From DATFDN01 sp963818885 (GTDB taxonomy: Bacteria; Pseudomonadota; Alphaproteobacteria; Acetobacterales; Acetobacteraceae), in contig CAWFTP010000001.1 in assembly GCA_963818885.1 (NCBI GenBank), positions 620,001-684,000 of the forward strand: 64,000 nt of DNA, given 5' to 3'. A program made the position numbers and the translations under genes. Every line of letters begins with the position of its first letter. Position 1 is the first letter of the stretch. This document shows positions 44,336-53,017 of this stretch, one piece after another. The notes beneath the pieces are model-generated. The model did not search any database, had not been told where the DNA came from, and saw only the letters and a list, made by a program, of their open reading frames with translations.

Positions 44336-45670
44336 TCACCCCTTCACCGAGCGCTGGAATTGCCGCAGCACCGCGTTCCCGCGCTCGACCGCGTTGTCCA
44401 TCGCCTGCTGGCCGTTCTGCTGGCCCTGGATCGCCTTCTCGAACTCCTCGTAGATGATGTTGCGGATCTCCGGCAGCCGGCCGAGGCGGATGCCGCGGGA
44501 ATTGGGTGTGACCTCGCCACGCTCGAGCTGCTGGATTGGCAGATCGGCGCCGGGATTCTTGGCGAAGAAGCCCTGCGACTCCATCAGCTTCTGGCCCGGC
44601 ACGCTGACCGGCACGTAGCCCGTCGCCTCCGCCCATGCGGCGACGTTCTCGGGCTTGGCGAGCCACGCCAGGAACTGCCCGGTCGCCTTGTAGTCGGCAT
44701 CGGTCCGCCCCGGCGCGGCCATCGGCCAAATGCTGGCGCCGCCGATGATCGAGTTGATCGGGCTCTTGATGACATCGGGATCGTAGGGCAGCAGCGCCGG
44801 AGCCCAGTCGAACTTGGCGCTCTTCACGAGATCGCCGCGCTCGCCTGAGGAGTTGAACTGGATGGCCGACTTTCCGGCGAGGAAGATCGGGTCCGGCACA
44901 TTGTCGCGGCCGGTGTATTTGAACGTGCCCTCCTTGGCCATGTCGAGCAGGCGCTGGATGTTGGTCACCTGGGGCTTGGCGTTGATCTCCAGCACCGCGT
45001 CCAGCCCGTCGAATCCGTTGCCCTGGCTCGCGAACGGCACGTTGTGGATCGCGCTGAACTGCTCGAGCTGGATCCAGGAGAACCAGGACGTGGTCACCGG
45101 AATTTCGGCGGCGTTCTTTTCCTTGATCGCCCGCGCCGCGGTCACGACCTCGGGCCAGGTCGCCGGCGGCTTGGCGGGATCGAGCCCTGCCTTCTTGAAC
45201 GCGTCCTTGCTGTACCACATGATCGCGGTCGAGGAGTTGAACGGCATCGACGCCATCTTGCCGTCCGGCAGCGCGTAGTAGCCGCGCACCGCCGGGATGA
45301 ACACGTTGGGATCGATCGGCGCGCCCATCGCGATCAGCTCGGCGACCGTCTTCACCGCCTTGCCGGCGGCGATCATGGTCTCCGTCCCTACCTCGAAAAT
45401 CTGCACCAGGTTGGGCGCCTGCCCGGCGCGGAAGGCGGCGATCGTCGCCGTCATCAGGTCGGCATAGCCGCCCTTGTAGATCGCGGTCACGTTGACCGCG
45501 TCCTGGCTCGCGTTGAAGCCGTTCACGAGCTTCGCGACCTGCTCGCCCAGCACGCCGGTCATCGCGTGCCAGAACACGACGTTGCTCTTCGCGCCCTGCG
45601 CTTGGGCGGGAGGGATCAGCTTCGCGGCGGCGAGAGCGGCGGTGCCGGTCAGCAGGGTGCGGCGCTTCAT
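44336..45670 (-). CDS. ugpB: glycerol-3-phosphate ABC transporter substrate-binding protein UgpB
   Basis: A 444-residue periplasmic binding protein. The N-terminus MKRRTLLTGTAALAAAKLIP is a signal peptide ending at AQAQ. The mature protein starts NVVFWHAMTGVLGEQVAKLV and keeps UgpB landmarks: NLVQIFEVGTETM, MPFNSSTAIMWYSKDAFKKA, FDGLDAVLEIN, SIIGGASIWPM and NPGADLPIQQLERGEVTPNS. These match E. coli UgpB block by block, so sn-glycerol-3-phosphate or its diesters are the likely ligands. ATG 45670 was picked for the signal peptide; longer in-frame starts exist up to 45763. It leads the operon ugpB-ugpA-ugpE-ugpC; no ugpQ is visible. Confidence 0.9.
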   Translation of the reverse strand: MKRRTLLTGTAALAAAKLIPPAQAQGAKSNVVFWHAMTGVLGEQVAKLVNGFNASQDAVNVTAIYKGGYADLMTATIAAFRAGQAPNLVQIFEVGTETMIAAGKAVKTVAELIAMGAPIDPNVFIPAVRGYYALPDGKMASMPFNSSTAIMWYSKDAFKKAGLDPAKPPATWPEVVTAARAIKEKNAAEIPVTTSWFSWIQLEQFSAIHNVPFASQGNGFDGLDAVLEINAKPQVTNIQRLLDMAKEGTFKYTGRDNVPDPIFLAGKSAIQFNSSGERGDLVKSAKFDWAPALLPYDPDVIKSPINSIIGGASIWPMAAPGRTDADYKATGQFLAWLAKPENVAAWAEATGYVPVSVPGQKLMESQGFFAKNPGADLPIQQLERGEVTPNSRGIRLGRLPEIRNIIYEEFEKAIQGQQNGQQAMDNAVERGNAVLRQFQRSVKG

Positions 45671-45764
45671 AGGTGTGGTCCTCATGTCTTGGTTCCGGTA
45701 GTAACTTTCCCACTCTGGGAGGCGCGTATGATGCTCTCGTGAAGTCATGGGTCGCACCTGCACC

Positions 45765-46391
45765 TTACCATGGGGTTATGGAAGTAACTTCCCAACTCTG
45801 TGGAGAACCCCTGTCGTAGGTAGCGAGATATATGCTTTTCACAAACACACGGTGAGTCGGATCGTACAACAAGTCCCATTGCGCACTAAAATGGTTGGTT
45901 CTTCCTTCACGGGTTCGCCGGTATCTAATGACTCGCAGGGGCTTTCCCGCGATGCCAAAAGTGTCCTCACCGAGCCGCCTCCACGTATCGTGGTATGTTT
46001 GCTCGCCCGCCGGTGCGCCCTTTGGGCTAAGCCGCCCCATGTTGACCAACGTGTAGTCAAAGCTTGCCGTATCCGTCGCACCGGTAAGCAGGGCCTTCAT
46101 TCCTGACTCTATGGCTTCCCTTCCTCGCCGGATACCGTACGGGGCATAGCCGCCTGGCACCACCCTAAACAGTTGGTTTTGGTTATTCGTTCCGAGACAG
46201 ACGGAAGGGTCAGTAGGATCGGCCCCTCGCCAAGTGTTAGTCCGATCAGTGACACCTAGCAGTTTGACGGTCACCACCGTACCCGGGGCGGGACAGAGAG
46301 CCTGGGTCGTTTGGCCAAAAATCTGCGCCTCGCCGCTCAGTAACGCCGCTCCAAGCGAGGCCAGTGCGCAAAGCAGCGTTGACTTTCGCAT
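45765..46391 (-). CDS. secreted hypothetical protein
   Basis: A 208-residue protein with a signal peptide (MRKSTLLCALASLGAALLSG) and a clear AGAGGAGAC ribosome binding site before ATG 46391. The mature part has two spaced Cys (QALCPAPG, PSVCLGTNN), a GGYAPYGIRRGREAIESGMK stretch and a C-terminus LATYDRGSPQSWEVTSITPW. It is likely periplasmic or secreted. I do not recognise the family. Codon use is noticeably less GC-rich than in its neighbours, which suggests later acquisition. It lies between ugpB and the class III aminotransferase gene, all on the same strand. Confidence 0.65.
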   Translation of the reverse strand: MRKSTLLCALASLGAALLSGEAQIFGQTTQALCPAPGTVVTVKLLGVTDRTNTWRGADPTDPSVCLGTNNQNQLFRVVPGGYAPYGIRRGREAIESGMKALLTGATDTASFDYTLVNMGRLSPKGAPAGEQTYHDTWRRLGEDTFGIAGKPLRVIRYRRTREGRTNHFSAQWDLLYDPTHRVFVKSIYLATYDRGSPQSWEVTSITPW

Positions 46392-46441
46392 GTCTCCTCT
46401 CGATCGGCTGAGCTGTGGGCGACGCTTACAATGCCGCTCGC

Positions 46442-47758
46442 TCACGAAGCCTGCAATAAAGATCGCCGCGCCGACAGGAACTCCTCCACCGCGCCGGCCA
46501 GCGTGTCGCACTCGGAATCCCCGATCGGCAGGCTCAGCGTCATCATCCCGCGCCGGGCGAGCCAGATGCCCTGGGCGAGCATGTCGAAGAAGAACAGCTC
46601 CTTTAGTTTCGCATCCCCGCGCGCCGCGTCGGCCGGGGAGCGGACCGGGCCGCGCACGGCGTGGAACGCCAGCATCGAGCCGATGCCGGTGAACTGGATC
46701 GGCGCATCAGCCGCCTCGCACAACGCGTTCAGCCGCGCCCGCAACGCCTCGCCGCGGGCGTTCAAGGCAATGCACGCCGCCTGCGTGTACACCTCGGAGA
46801 TGCCGGTGAGGCCCGCCGACATCGTCAGCACGTTGTTGTTGAACGTGCCGGCGTGCGGCAAGGCGTCGGACCGGCGGGGGTCGAACATGTCGAGGATGTC
46901 GGCCCGCCCGCCGAACGCCCCGAAGGACATGCCCCCACCTACATACTTGCCGAGTGTCGTCAGATCGGAGACCACGCCGTGCGACTTTGCGAGCCCGTTC
47001 GGCGAGAGGCGGGAGGTCATCACCTCATCGAAGATCAGCAGCGCGCCGACGCGGCTCGCCGCCTCGCGCAGCGCGCGCAGAAATGCGGGTTCGGCGGGGA
47101 TGCAGCCGCCGCCGCCCATCATCGGCTCCAGGATGATCGCGGCGAGTTCGGCACCCTCCTTCTCGATCATCGCAACGGTCGCGTCGGTATCGTTGTACGA
47201 CGCCACCACGAAGTCGAATGGAGCATTGATCCGGTTGCCGCCGCCCGCGAAGGTGAAGACCGCGCCGTGATAGCCGCCATTGAACACGAGGATGCGCGAC
47301 CGCCCAGTGAAGGCGCGCGCCGTCACCAGCGCCATCAGATTGGCCTCGGTGCCCGAATTGGTGAAGCGCACACGCTCCAGCTTGAAACGGTCGCACACGG
47401 CGCGGGCGAAGCGCGCTTCCAGCATGTTGTGCGCGCCGTAGTTGATCCCGGCCGTCATCGCACGCCACACCGCCTCGCGAATCGCCGGATGGGAATGGCC
47501 GTAGATGCCGGCCGTGTACTCGCCCAGAAAGTCGATATACTTGGCGCCGTCCAGGTCGCGCAGCCGGCAGCCCTCGGCCTCGACAATCGCGACCGGGAAG
47601 GGGTCGTAGTGCAGCACGGTGCGGGTATTGCCGCCCGGCATCACCGCCGTCGCCTCGACGTGGCGGGCGAGGCTCTTGGGGTTGCGCGTGGTGTAGTCCT
47701 GCTTCGCCTCGGCGAGTGCCGCGTCGATGTCGGCGTTGCGCAGCGCGGTCTCGCTCAT
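46442..47758 (-). CDS. class III PLP aminotransferase (glutamate-1-semialdehyde aminomutase-like)
   Basis: A 438-residue enzyme of the class III aminotransferase family. MPGGNTRTVLHYDPFPVAIV opens the conserved part, as in glutamate-1-semialdehyde aminomutases, then RFTNSGTEANLMALVTARAF (cofactor phosphate site), the Asp motif LLIFDEVMTSRLS, and TTLGKYVGGGMSFGAFGG, whose Lys should form the Schiff base. The substrate is not certain; many such paralogues outside heme synthesis act on beta-amino acids or in catabolism. It is divergent from apt. A start at 47758 gives MSETALRNADIDAALAEAKQ, a normal N-terminal helix. Confidence 0.85.
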   Translation of the reverse strand: MSETALRNADIDAALAEAKQDYTTRNPKSLARHVEATAVMPGGNTRTVLHYDPFPVAIVEAEGCRLRDLDGAKYIDFLGEYTAGIYGHSHPAIREAVWRAMTAGINYGAHNMLEARFARAVCDRFKLERVRFTNSGTEANLMALVTARAFTGRSRILVFNGGYHGAVFTFAGGGNRINAPFDFVVASYNDTDATVAMIEKEGAELAAIILEPMMGGGGCIPAEPAFLRALREAASRVGALLIFDEVMTSRLSPNGLAKSHGVVSDLTTLGKYVGGGMSFGAFGGRADILDMFDPRRSDALPHAGTFNNNVLTMSAGLTGISEVYTQAACIALNARGEALRARLNALCEAADAPIQFTGIGSMLAFHAVRGPVRSPADAARGDAKLKELFFFDMLAQGIWLARRGMMTLSLPIGDSECDTLAGAVEEFLSARRSLLQAS

Positions 47759-47841
47759 TCGGCTTCCCCTAGGTTGCCCGTCAGCGGGGGCGAGCCTACA
47801 CCGTGCGGGCCTGCCCGCAACCGCAAGGGACGCCGCGCCCG

Positions 47842-48357
47842 ATGGATCTCAAGGACCACATCCGGGGCATCCCGGATTTTCCCAAACCCGGAATACTTTT
47901 CTACGACATCTCGACCCTGCTGCGCGACGCCGATGCCTGGCAGGTGGCTATGGGGCGGATGGCGAAGGCGGTGCGCGCCTACCAGCCTGACCTGCTCGCC
48001 GGGGTTGAAAGCCGCGGCTTCCTGATCGCCGCGCCGCTCGCGCTCAAGCTCGGCTGCGGCTTCGTGATGCTGCGCAAGCGCGGCAAGCTGCCGGGACACA
48101 CGGTCGGGCTCGACTATGCGCTCGAATACGGATCGGATCGGATCGAGATTCAGGAGGACGCGGTGGTGCGTGGCCAGCGCGTGGTGGTGATCGACGATCT
48201 GCTGGCGACCGGCGGCACGATGGCGGCCGGGATCGGCCTCCTGCGCAAGGTCGGCGCCGAGGTCCCGGCGGCGGCGGCGCTGATCGAGCTCACCTTCCTG
48301 GGCGGGCGCGGCAGGCTTGACGTGCCGTGCGAGGCGCTGGTCGCCTACGACCGCTAA
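47842..48357 (+). CDS. apt: adenine phosphoribosyltransferase
   Basis: A 171-residue enzyme that converts adenine and PRPP to AMP in purine salvage. It starts MDLKDHIRGIPDFPKPGILF, has YDISTLLRDADAW, the AGVESRGFLIAAPLA block near residue 52, and the PRPP loop VVVIDDLLATGGTM near residue 118. Length and motifs fit bacterial Apt proteins closely. ATG 47842 is the standard start; the frame extends upstream without similarity. The aspartate dehydrogenase gene follows after 17 bases and may share its transcript. Confidence 0.95.
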   Translation: MDLKDHIRGIPDFPKPGILFYDISTLLRDADAWQVAMGRMAKAVRAYQPDLLAGVESRGFLIAAPLALKLGCGFVMLRKRGKLPGHTVGLDYALEYGSDRIEIQEDAVVRGQRVVVIDDLLATGGTMAAGIGLLRKVGAEVPAAAALIELTFLGGRGRLDVPCEALVAYDR

Positions 48358-48374
48358 CGAGCGTCAGGTGTAAC

Positions 48375-49187
48375 ATGCTATCACCCGCCTTGACGGTCAG
48401 TATCGCCGGGCTCGGCGCGATCGGCCTGCCGCTCGCCCGCGCGCTTGACACCGGCGTGGAGGGGCTGCGCTTGATCGCCGTCGCGTCCCGCGACATGGGC
48501 AGCGCCCGTCGGCGCGTGGCCGGCCTTCGCAACCCGCCGCGCGTTACTGATGTTCGCGCGCTCGCCGAGGCGGACATCGTGGTGGAGGCCGCTCCCGCCG
48601 CCGCGTTCGAGGCGATCGCCACCCCGGCGATCGAGGCCGGCCGCATCTTCGTGCCCGCTTCCGTCGGCGCCCTTCTGCGCCACATGGACCTCGTAGCACG
48701 AGCCAAGGAGACCGGCGCGCGCATCGTGGTGCCGACCGGCGCGCTGCTTGGGCTCGACGCCGTGCGCGCCGCGGCCGAAGGCCGCGTGGAGAGCGTCACG
48801 ATCGAAAGCCGCAAGCCGCCCGCCGGCCTCGCCGGCGCGCCCTACCTCGTGCAGCACGGAATCGAGGTGGCCGGGCTGACCGAGGCGCGGTGCGTCTTCA
48901 AGGGCAACGCCTTCGATGCCGCCGCCGGATTTCCGGCCAACGTGAACGTTGCCGCGGCGCTCGCGCTCGCCGGCATTGGCCCGGAACGCACGCAGGTCGA
49001 GATCTGGGCCGATCCCGCGATCACCCGCAATACCCACACCATCCGGGTGGAGGCCGAGGCCGCGCGTCTGACGATGACGATAGAGAGCGTGCCCTCGCCG
49101 GAGAACCCGCGTACTGGGCTGCTCACGCCGCTCTCGATGCTCGCCTGCCTGCGCGGCCTCGTCAGCACGCTCAAAGTCGGCACCTGA
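48375..49187 (+). CDS. aspartate dehydrogenase (NadX-like)
   Basis: A 270-residue protein of the L-aspartate dehydrogenase family. The Rossmann motif reads VSIAGLGAIGLPLARALDTG near residue 8. ADIVVEAAPAAAFEAIATPA follows near 66, then IVVPTGALLGLDAVRAAAEG near 117. The catalytic region near residue 173 has CVFKGNAFDAAAGFPANVNV, and EIWADPAITRNTHTIRVEAE closes the fold with the His expected at the active site. It oxidises aspartate to iminoaspartate with NAD(P)+, a step that can feed NAD synthesis or nitrogen metabolism. ATG 48375 was chosen over upstream in-frame codons. The cupin gene follows on the same strand. Confidence 0.85.
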   Translation: MLSPALTVSIAGLGAIGLPLARALDTGVEGLRLIAVASRDMGSARRRVAGLRNPPRVTDVRALAEADIVVEAAPAAAFEAIATPAIEAGRIFVPASVGALLRHMDLVARAKETGARIVVPTGALLGLDAVRAAAEGRVESVTIESRKPPAGLAGAPYLVQHGIEVAGLTEARCVFKGNAFDAAAGFPANVNVAAALALAGIGPERTQVEIWADPAITRNTHTIRVEAEAARLTMTIESVPSPENPRTGLLTPLSMLACLRGLVSTLKVGT

Positions 49188-49245
49188 GCTTGACAGCGAC
49201 GCCAGTCCGGCGCGCCATCGCCGCTCGCATCTAAGGAGGATCGTG

Positions 49246-49662
49246 ATGCCCGACACGCACGTCTCTGCCTCCCGCAAGCGGCTCCTGTCTGATGCCCCTT
49301 CCCCGCCGTCGGTCTATCTCGACGTCGTCAACATGCCCTGGGAAAAGTCGAAATTCCCCGGGATCGAGCACAAGGTGCTCTACACCGACCCGGCGACCGG
49401 ATTCTCCACCTTGCTGTTCCGCCTCGCGCCTGGCGCGGTGGTCCCGCTGCACGAGCACACCGGGGTCGAGATGACCTATGTGCTGGAGGGCAGCCTGGAA
49501 GACGCCGAGGGCGCCTGCACCGCGGGAAATTTCGTTTGGCGTCCGGCTGGCAATACGCATGTCGCCCATGCCCCGAACGGTGCGCTCATCCTGGGCGTGT
49601 TCATGCGCCCGAACCACTTCGCCGAGGGGCAGAAGTTCTTTACCGAGGCCGATCCTGGCTGA
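49246..49662 (+). CDS. cupin domain-containing protein (ChrR-like)
   Basis: A 138-residue single-cupin protein. The first cupin motif reads VPLHEHTGVEMTYVLEG (H-x-H-x4-E) near residue 66 and the second reads NFVWRPAGNTHVAHAPNG near residue 90, so all metal ligands are present. It resembles the anti-sigma ChrR cupin and small aromatic dioxygenases, without a firm match. The ATG at 49246 is preferred to the GTG at 49243 because AAGGAGG lies at a better distance from it. It follows the aspartate dehydrogenase gene on the same strand, and its 3' end overlaps a small minus-strand gene by 23 bases. Confidence 0.8.
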   Translation: MPDTHVSASRKRLLSDAPSPPSVYLDVVNMPWEKSKFPGIEHKVLYTDPATGFSTLLFRLAPGAVVPLHEHTGVEMTYVLEGSLEDAEGACTAGNFVWRPAGNTHVAHAPNGALILGVFMRPNHFAEGQKFFTEADPG

Positions 49663-49957
49663 GCGAGGCAAGCGCGCCATCCGCCCACGTCTCAAGGCGG
49701 CGTGCTTCCGCGTTGACCCCGAGCGTCCGGCTTCCCGCCGCATCGAGCCGCGCGCGATAGGCGCGGAAGGATAGCTGCAGCGCGTCGATCCGATGGCGCA
49801 GCTCGCCGAGCTGCGCGCGCCAGGCGGCGACCGCCCTCTCCTGCTCGGCCGCCGCCCCTTGTAGCCGGGCGAGGGAGCGCGCCAGCCGGTCCCGCCCGAC
49901 CTGCTCCATGCGATGCATGGGAAAGGGGATAATATCCGCGGTGCTACGATGGGGCAT
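49640..49957 (-). CDS. small coiled-coil protein, hypothetical
   Basis: A 105-residue protein starting MPHRSTADIIPFPMHRMEQV, then a long Arg/Ala/Leu helix (RLARSLARLQGAAAEQERAV, RAQLGELRHRIDALQLSFRA) with heptad-like spacing, so a coiled coil is likely. The short IIPFPMHR start looks like a peptide found in small alphaproteobacterial proteins. Function is unknown. ATG 49957 was chosen because upstream residues are unlike protein. It is convergent with the cupin gene (23-base overlap) and divergent from the CNNM gene. Confidence 0.65.
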   Translation of the reverse strand: MPHRSTADIIPFPMHRMEQVGRDRLARSLARLQGAAAEQERAVAAWRAQLGELRHRIDALQLSFRAYRARLDAAGSRTLGVNAEARRLETWADGALASLSQDRPR

Positions 49958-50046
49958 CGGAAGGGTTCCGGAGGGCCAGGGGACGCAGGAGTTAAGGAAC
50001 CATGAAGATGGCCAACAATCCAGCAAAAACCTAGACTTACGATCGT

Positions 50047-51369
50047 ATGCTGCTCGCCTTCGAGATCGTCATCCTCCTGATCCTGATCGGCATCAACGGG
50101 CTCTTCTCCATGAGCGAGCTCGCGCTGATCTCCGCGCGCCGCGCGCGACTGGCGGTGCTGGAGCGCAAGGGGCACGCGGGTGCCGCCGCGGCGCGCCATC
50201 TGGTGGAGGATCCGCAGCGCTTCCTGCCCACCGTGCAGGTCGGCGTCACACTCGTCAGCGTCTTCACCGGCGTGTTCGGCGGCGCCCGCATCGCCGAGCG
50301 CCTCGCGACCATCCTTGCCCGCATTCCGCTCGTCGCGGCCGCCGCGGACACGCTCGCCATCATCCTCGTCGTCGTCGTCACCACATACCTGACCCTGGTG
50401 CTGGGAGAGCTCGTGCCCAAGCAGCTCGCGCTGCGCCGCCCGGAGCTGGTGGCGGCGCGCGTCGCCCGCCCACTCGGCTGGATGGCGCGCGCCTCCGCGC
50501 CCGCCGTCTGGCTGCTGGGCCGGTCGACCGCCCTGGTCCTGCGCCTGCTCGGCCAGTCGCGCGCGGTGGGACAGACCGTGACGGAAGAAGAGCTGCGCGC
50601 GCTACTCGCCGAGGGCGCGCAGACCGGCGTGCTCGAGACCGAGGAGCGCGACATGATCGAGCGCGTACTACGACTGGCCGACAAGCCGGTTCGCGCCATC
50701 ATGACGCCGCGCACGGAGCTGATTTGGATCGATAGCACCGACCCGCCGCGTGAGATCATCGCGACGCTGCGCGATGCGCCGCATTCGCGCTTCGTGGTCT
50801 GCGACGGGACCGTCGACAACGTGATCGGACTGGTGCTCGCCAAGGACATCCTGGATCGCATCCTGGCCGGCGGGGAGCTGTCCCTCGCCGCCGCCTTGCG
50901 CCAGCCGATGATCCTCCCCGACACCGTCAGCGCGCTCGATGCGCTTGAGCGGCTGCGCAACGACCAGCTCGGCATGGCGCTGGTCATGGACGAATACGGC
51001 AGTTTCGAAGGCGTGGTGACGGCAGCCGACATGCTGCAGGCAATCGTCGGCGACCCGATCGAGCCGACGCCCGCCGACGGCGCGACCGTGGCGCCGTCCC
51101 GGGAACCGCTGCTGCTCGACGGGCTCCTCGGCGTCGATGAGGTGAAGGCCCGTCTCGATCTGCCGGACCTGCCGGATCCCGGCACCTATCATACGCTCGG
51201 CGGCTTGCTGCTCGCGTTGCTGCGACGCGTGCCCCGCCCGGGGGATCGCATCGTTTTCGCTGGATGGCGGTTCGAAGTGCTGGAGATGGACGGACGCCGC
51301 GTCGACCGCGTCAGGGTCAGCCGCGACGCTGCCTCCGCCTCGCTCGCGACCTCGCACGCGGGGAATTGA
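50047..51369 (+). CDS. hemolysin family / CNNM transmembrane-CBS protein (CorC type)
   Basis: This 440-residue protein has a CNNM membrane domain (residues 1-190; LLILIGINGLFSMSELALIS at the start, TYLTLVLGELVPKQLALRRP near 117). Two CBS domains follow (from MTPRTELIWIDSTDPPREII near 220), and a C-terminal CorC/HlyC domain (GLLGVDEVKARLDLPDLPDP onward). Members are implicated in magnesium/cobalt transport or resistance; the hemolysin label is historical. The start at 50047 gives a hydrophobic first helix directly. It is transcribed away from the small coiled-coil gene and towards glgA. Confidence 0.88.
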   Translation: MLLAFEIVILLILIGINGLFSMSELALISARRARLAVLERKGHAGAAAARHLVEDPQRFLPTVQVGVTLVSVFTGVFGGARIAERLATILARIPLVAAAADTLAIILVVVVTTYLTLVLGELVPKQLALRRPELVAARVARPLGWMARASAPAVWLLGRSTALVLRLLGQSRAVGQTVTEEELRALLAEGAQTGVLETEERDMIERVLRLADKPVRAIMTPRTELIWIDSTDPPREIIATLRDAPHSRFVVCDGTVDNVIGLVLAKDILDRILAGGELSLAAALRQPMILPDTVSALDALERLRNDQLGMALVMDEYGSFEGVVTAADMLQAIVGDPIEPTPADGATVAPSREPLLLDGLLGVDEVKARLDLPDLPDPGTYHTLGGLLLALLRRVPRPGDRIVFAGWRFEVLEMDGRRVDRVRVSRDAASASLATSHAGN

Positions 51370-51440
51370 CCGCGCGCCTCCGATCCCGCCTTCCGCTCAG
51401 GAATGGGCGCGCTAAGTAGAATACGTTTCTGCAAGCATCG

Positions 51441-52967
51441 ATGAGAGCGGCGGCGCGCATGAAGGTCCTGTTCGCGACGAGCGAGTTTGCAGATTTCGCG
51501 AAATCCGGCGGATTGGGAGAAGTCGCGGCGGGCCTGCCGAGGGCGTTGCGAGCAATGGGAGCCGATGTTCGCATCCTGATGCCGGGCTATCCAGCGGTGC
51601 TGGCCAAGGCCTCGGAAGTGCGGCTTATTGGGCAGCTTCCGGGTCGTGCCGGCATTTCGCCGTGCCGGCTGGGCCAGGTCCGAACCGCCGACGGCCTGAT
51701 CGTCTATATCCTGCTCGCGCCCGCCCTGTATCAGCGGCGGGGCACCGCCTATTCCCGGCCGGACGGCACGGACTGGCCGGACAACGATCTGCGTATGGGC
51801 AGGCTATCCCTCGCCGCGGCCGAGCTCGCCCGTGGCCAAGGCGGCACCGGCTGGCAGCCTGATGTGCTGCATGTGAACGACTGGCCGGGCGGCTTCGCCC
51901 CGGCCTATCTGCGCTGGGACGGCGCGAGCATCCCGACGCTGCTGTCGGTGCACAATCTCGGCCACCCGGGCGTCTTTGGCGCCGATCATCGCCACGGCCT
52001 GGGCATTCCCGAGCACGCCTTCGCCATCGATGGCGTGGAATTTCACGGCAACATCTCCTTCCTGAAAGCTGGACTCTATTACGCGGATCACGTCACCGCC
52101 GTCAGTCCGACCTATGCACGGGAAATCACGACCGAGGCGTTGGGCGGCGGCCTGCACGGGCTGACCCGGGGCCTCGCGGCTCGCGGCCAGCTCGACGGCA
52201 TCGTCAACGGGATCGAGGAAGGCTGGAACCCGACGACGGACCCCTATCTCCCGCTCCCGTTCGGTCCGGACGACATGCGCGGCAAGCGGGTCACCGCGGA
52301 CATGGTCCGCACCAGTCTCTGCCTCGCCCACTCCGACGGTCCCCTGTTCGGGGTCGTCTCCCGGCTGGTGCAACAGAAGGGACTCGACTTCGTTGCCGAA
52401 GTCGGCGGGCAGATCGTGCGCGAGGGCGGCCAGATCGCGATCCTCGGCCTGGGGGAGCCGGAGACCGAGCTGCTGCTCAACCGGCTGTCGCGCCGTCATC
52501 GCGACCATATCGGCGTGCTCGTCGGCTTCAACGAGCCGATGGCGCATCGCATCCTCGCCGGCAGCGACTTCCTGCTGATGCCCTCGCGCTTCGAGCCGTG
52601 CGGGCTGACCCAGATGCAGGCGCAGCGGATGGGCACGCTTCCGGTCGCGCACGCGACGGGAGGCCTCGCCGACACGATCGAGGACGGCGTGACAGGGCTC
52701 CTGTTCGACGACCTCTCGGGCACCGGGCTCATGGATGCCTGCCGGCGCGCTTTCGCGGCCTTCGCCGACCTGCCGCTCCTGTCGAGGATGCGCAGGGCCG
52801 CCATGGCCCGGCAGGCGGGCTGGGGAAGCGCGGCGGCCGCCTATCTGCGTCGCTACGCCGACCTGTCCGGCCAGCCGATCCCCCACCCGGCACCCGCAAC
52901 CGTGCCGCCGGCAACGCCGCGGCCGGCGCAAACACCGCAGTTGGCCTTCGCGCTGCGCGCCGCCTGA
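51441..52967 (+). CDS. glgA: glycogen synthase (ADP-glucose type)
   Basis: A GT5 glycosyltransferase of 508 residues that extends alpha-1,4-glucan from ADP-glucose. The substrate loop FAKSGGLGEVAAGLPRAL is near residue 19, DVLHVNDWPGGFAPAYLRW near 142, and the C-domain has FGVVSRLVQQKGLDFVAEVG near 300 and SRFEPCGLTQMQAQRMGTLP near 382. About 30 residues of Pro/Ala-rich tail follow the fold, longer than usual. ATG 51441 precedes an in-frame ATG at 51459 (MKVLFATSEF), which may be the true start because family members begin there. No other glycogen gene is in the window. Confidence 0.9.
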   Translation: MRAAARMKVLFATSEFADFAKSGGLGEVAAGLPRALRAMGADVRILMPGYPAVLAKASEVRLIGQLPGRAGISPCRLGQVRTADGLIVYILLAPALYQRRGTAYSRPDGTDWPDNDLRMGRLSLAAAELARGQGGTGWQPDVLHVNDWPGGFAPAYLRWDGASIPTLLSVHNLGHPGVFGADHRHGLGIPEHAFAIDGVEFHGNISFLKAGLYYADHVTAVSPTYAREITTEALGGGLHGLTRGLAARGQLDGIVNGIEEGWNPTTDPYLPLPFGPDDMRGKRVTADMVRTSLCLAHSDGPLFGVVSRLVQQKGLDFVAEVGGQIVREGGQIAILGLGEPETELLLNRLSRRHRDHIGVLVGFNEPMAHRILAGSDFLLMPSRFEPCGLTQMQAQRMGTLPVAHATGGLADTIEDGVTGLLFDDLSGTGLMDACRRAFAAFADLPLLSRMRRAAMARQAGWGSAAAAYLRRYADLSGQPIPHPAPATVPPATPRPAQTPQLAFALRAA

Positions 52968-52985
52968 CGATTTTGCTTGGCTTTC

Positions 52986-53017
52986 GCATCGATCTGGGTC
53001 TTTCCCCTGATCGATGC
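52986..53017. promoter_or_regulatory. inverted repeat overlapping the penicillin acylase start codon
   Basis: GCATCGATC (52986-52994) and GATCGATGC (53009-53017) form perfect 9-base arms around a 14-base loop, and the right arm includes the ATG at 53014. No clear ribosome binding site precedes it. The stem could hide the start codon or serve as an operator. Confidence 0.4.
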
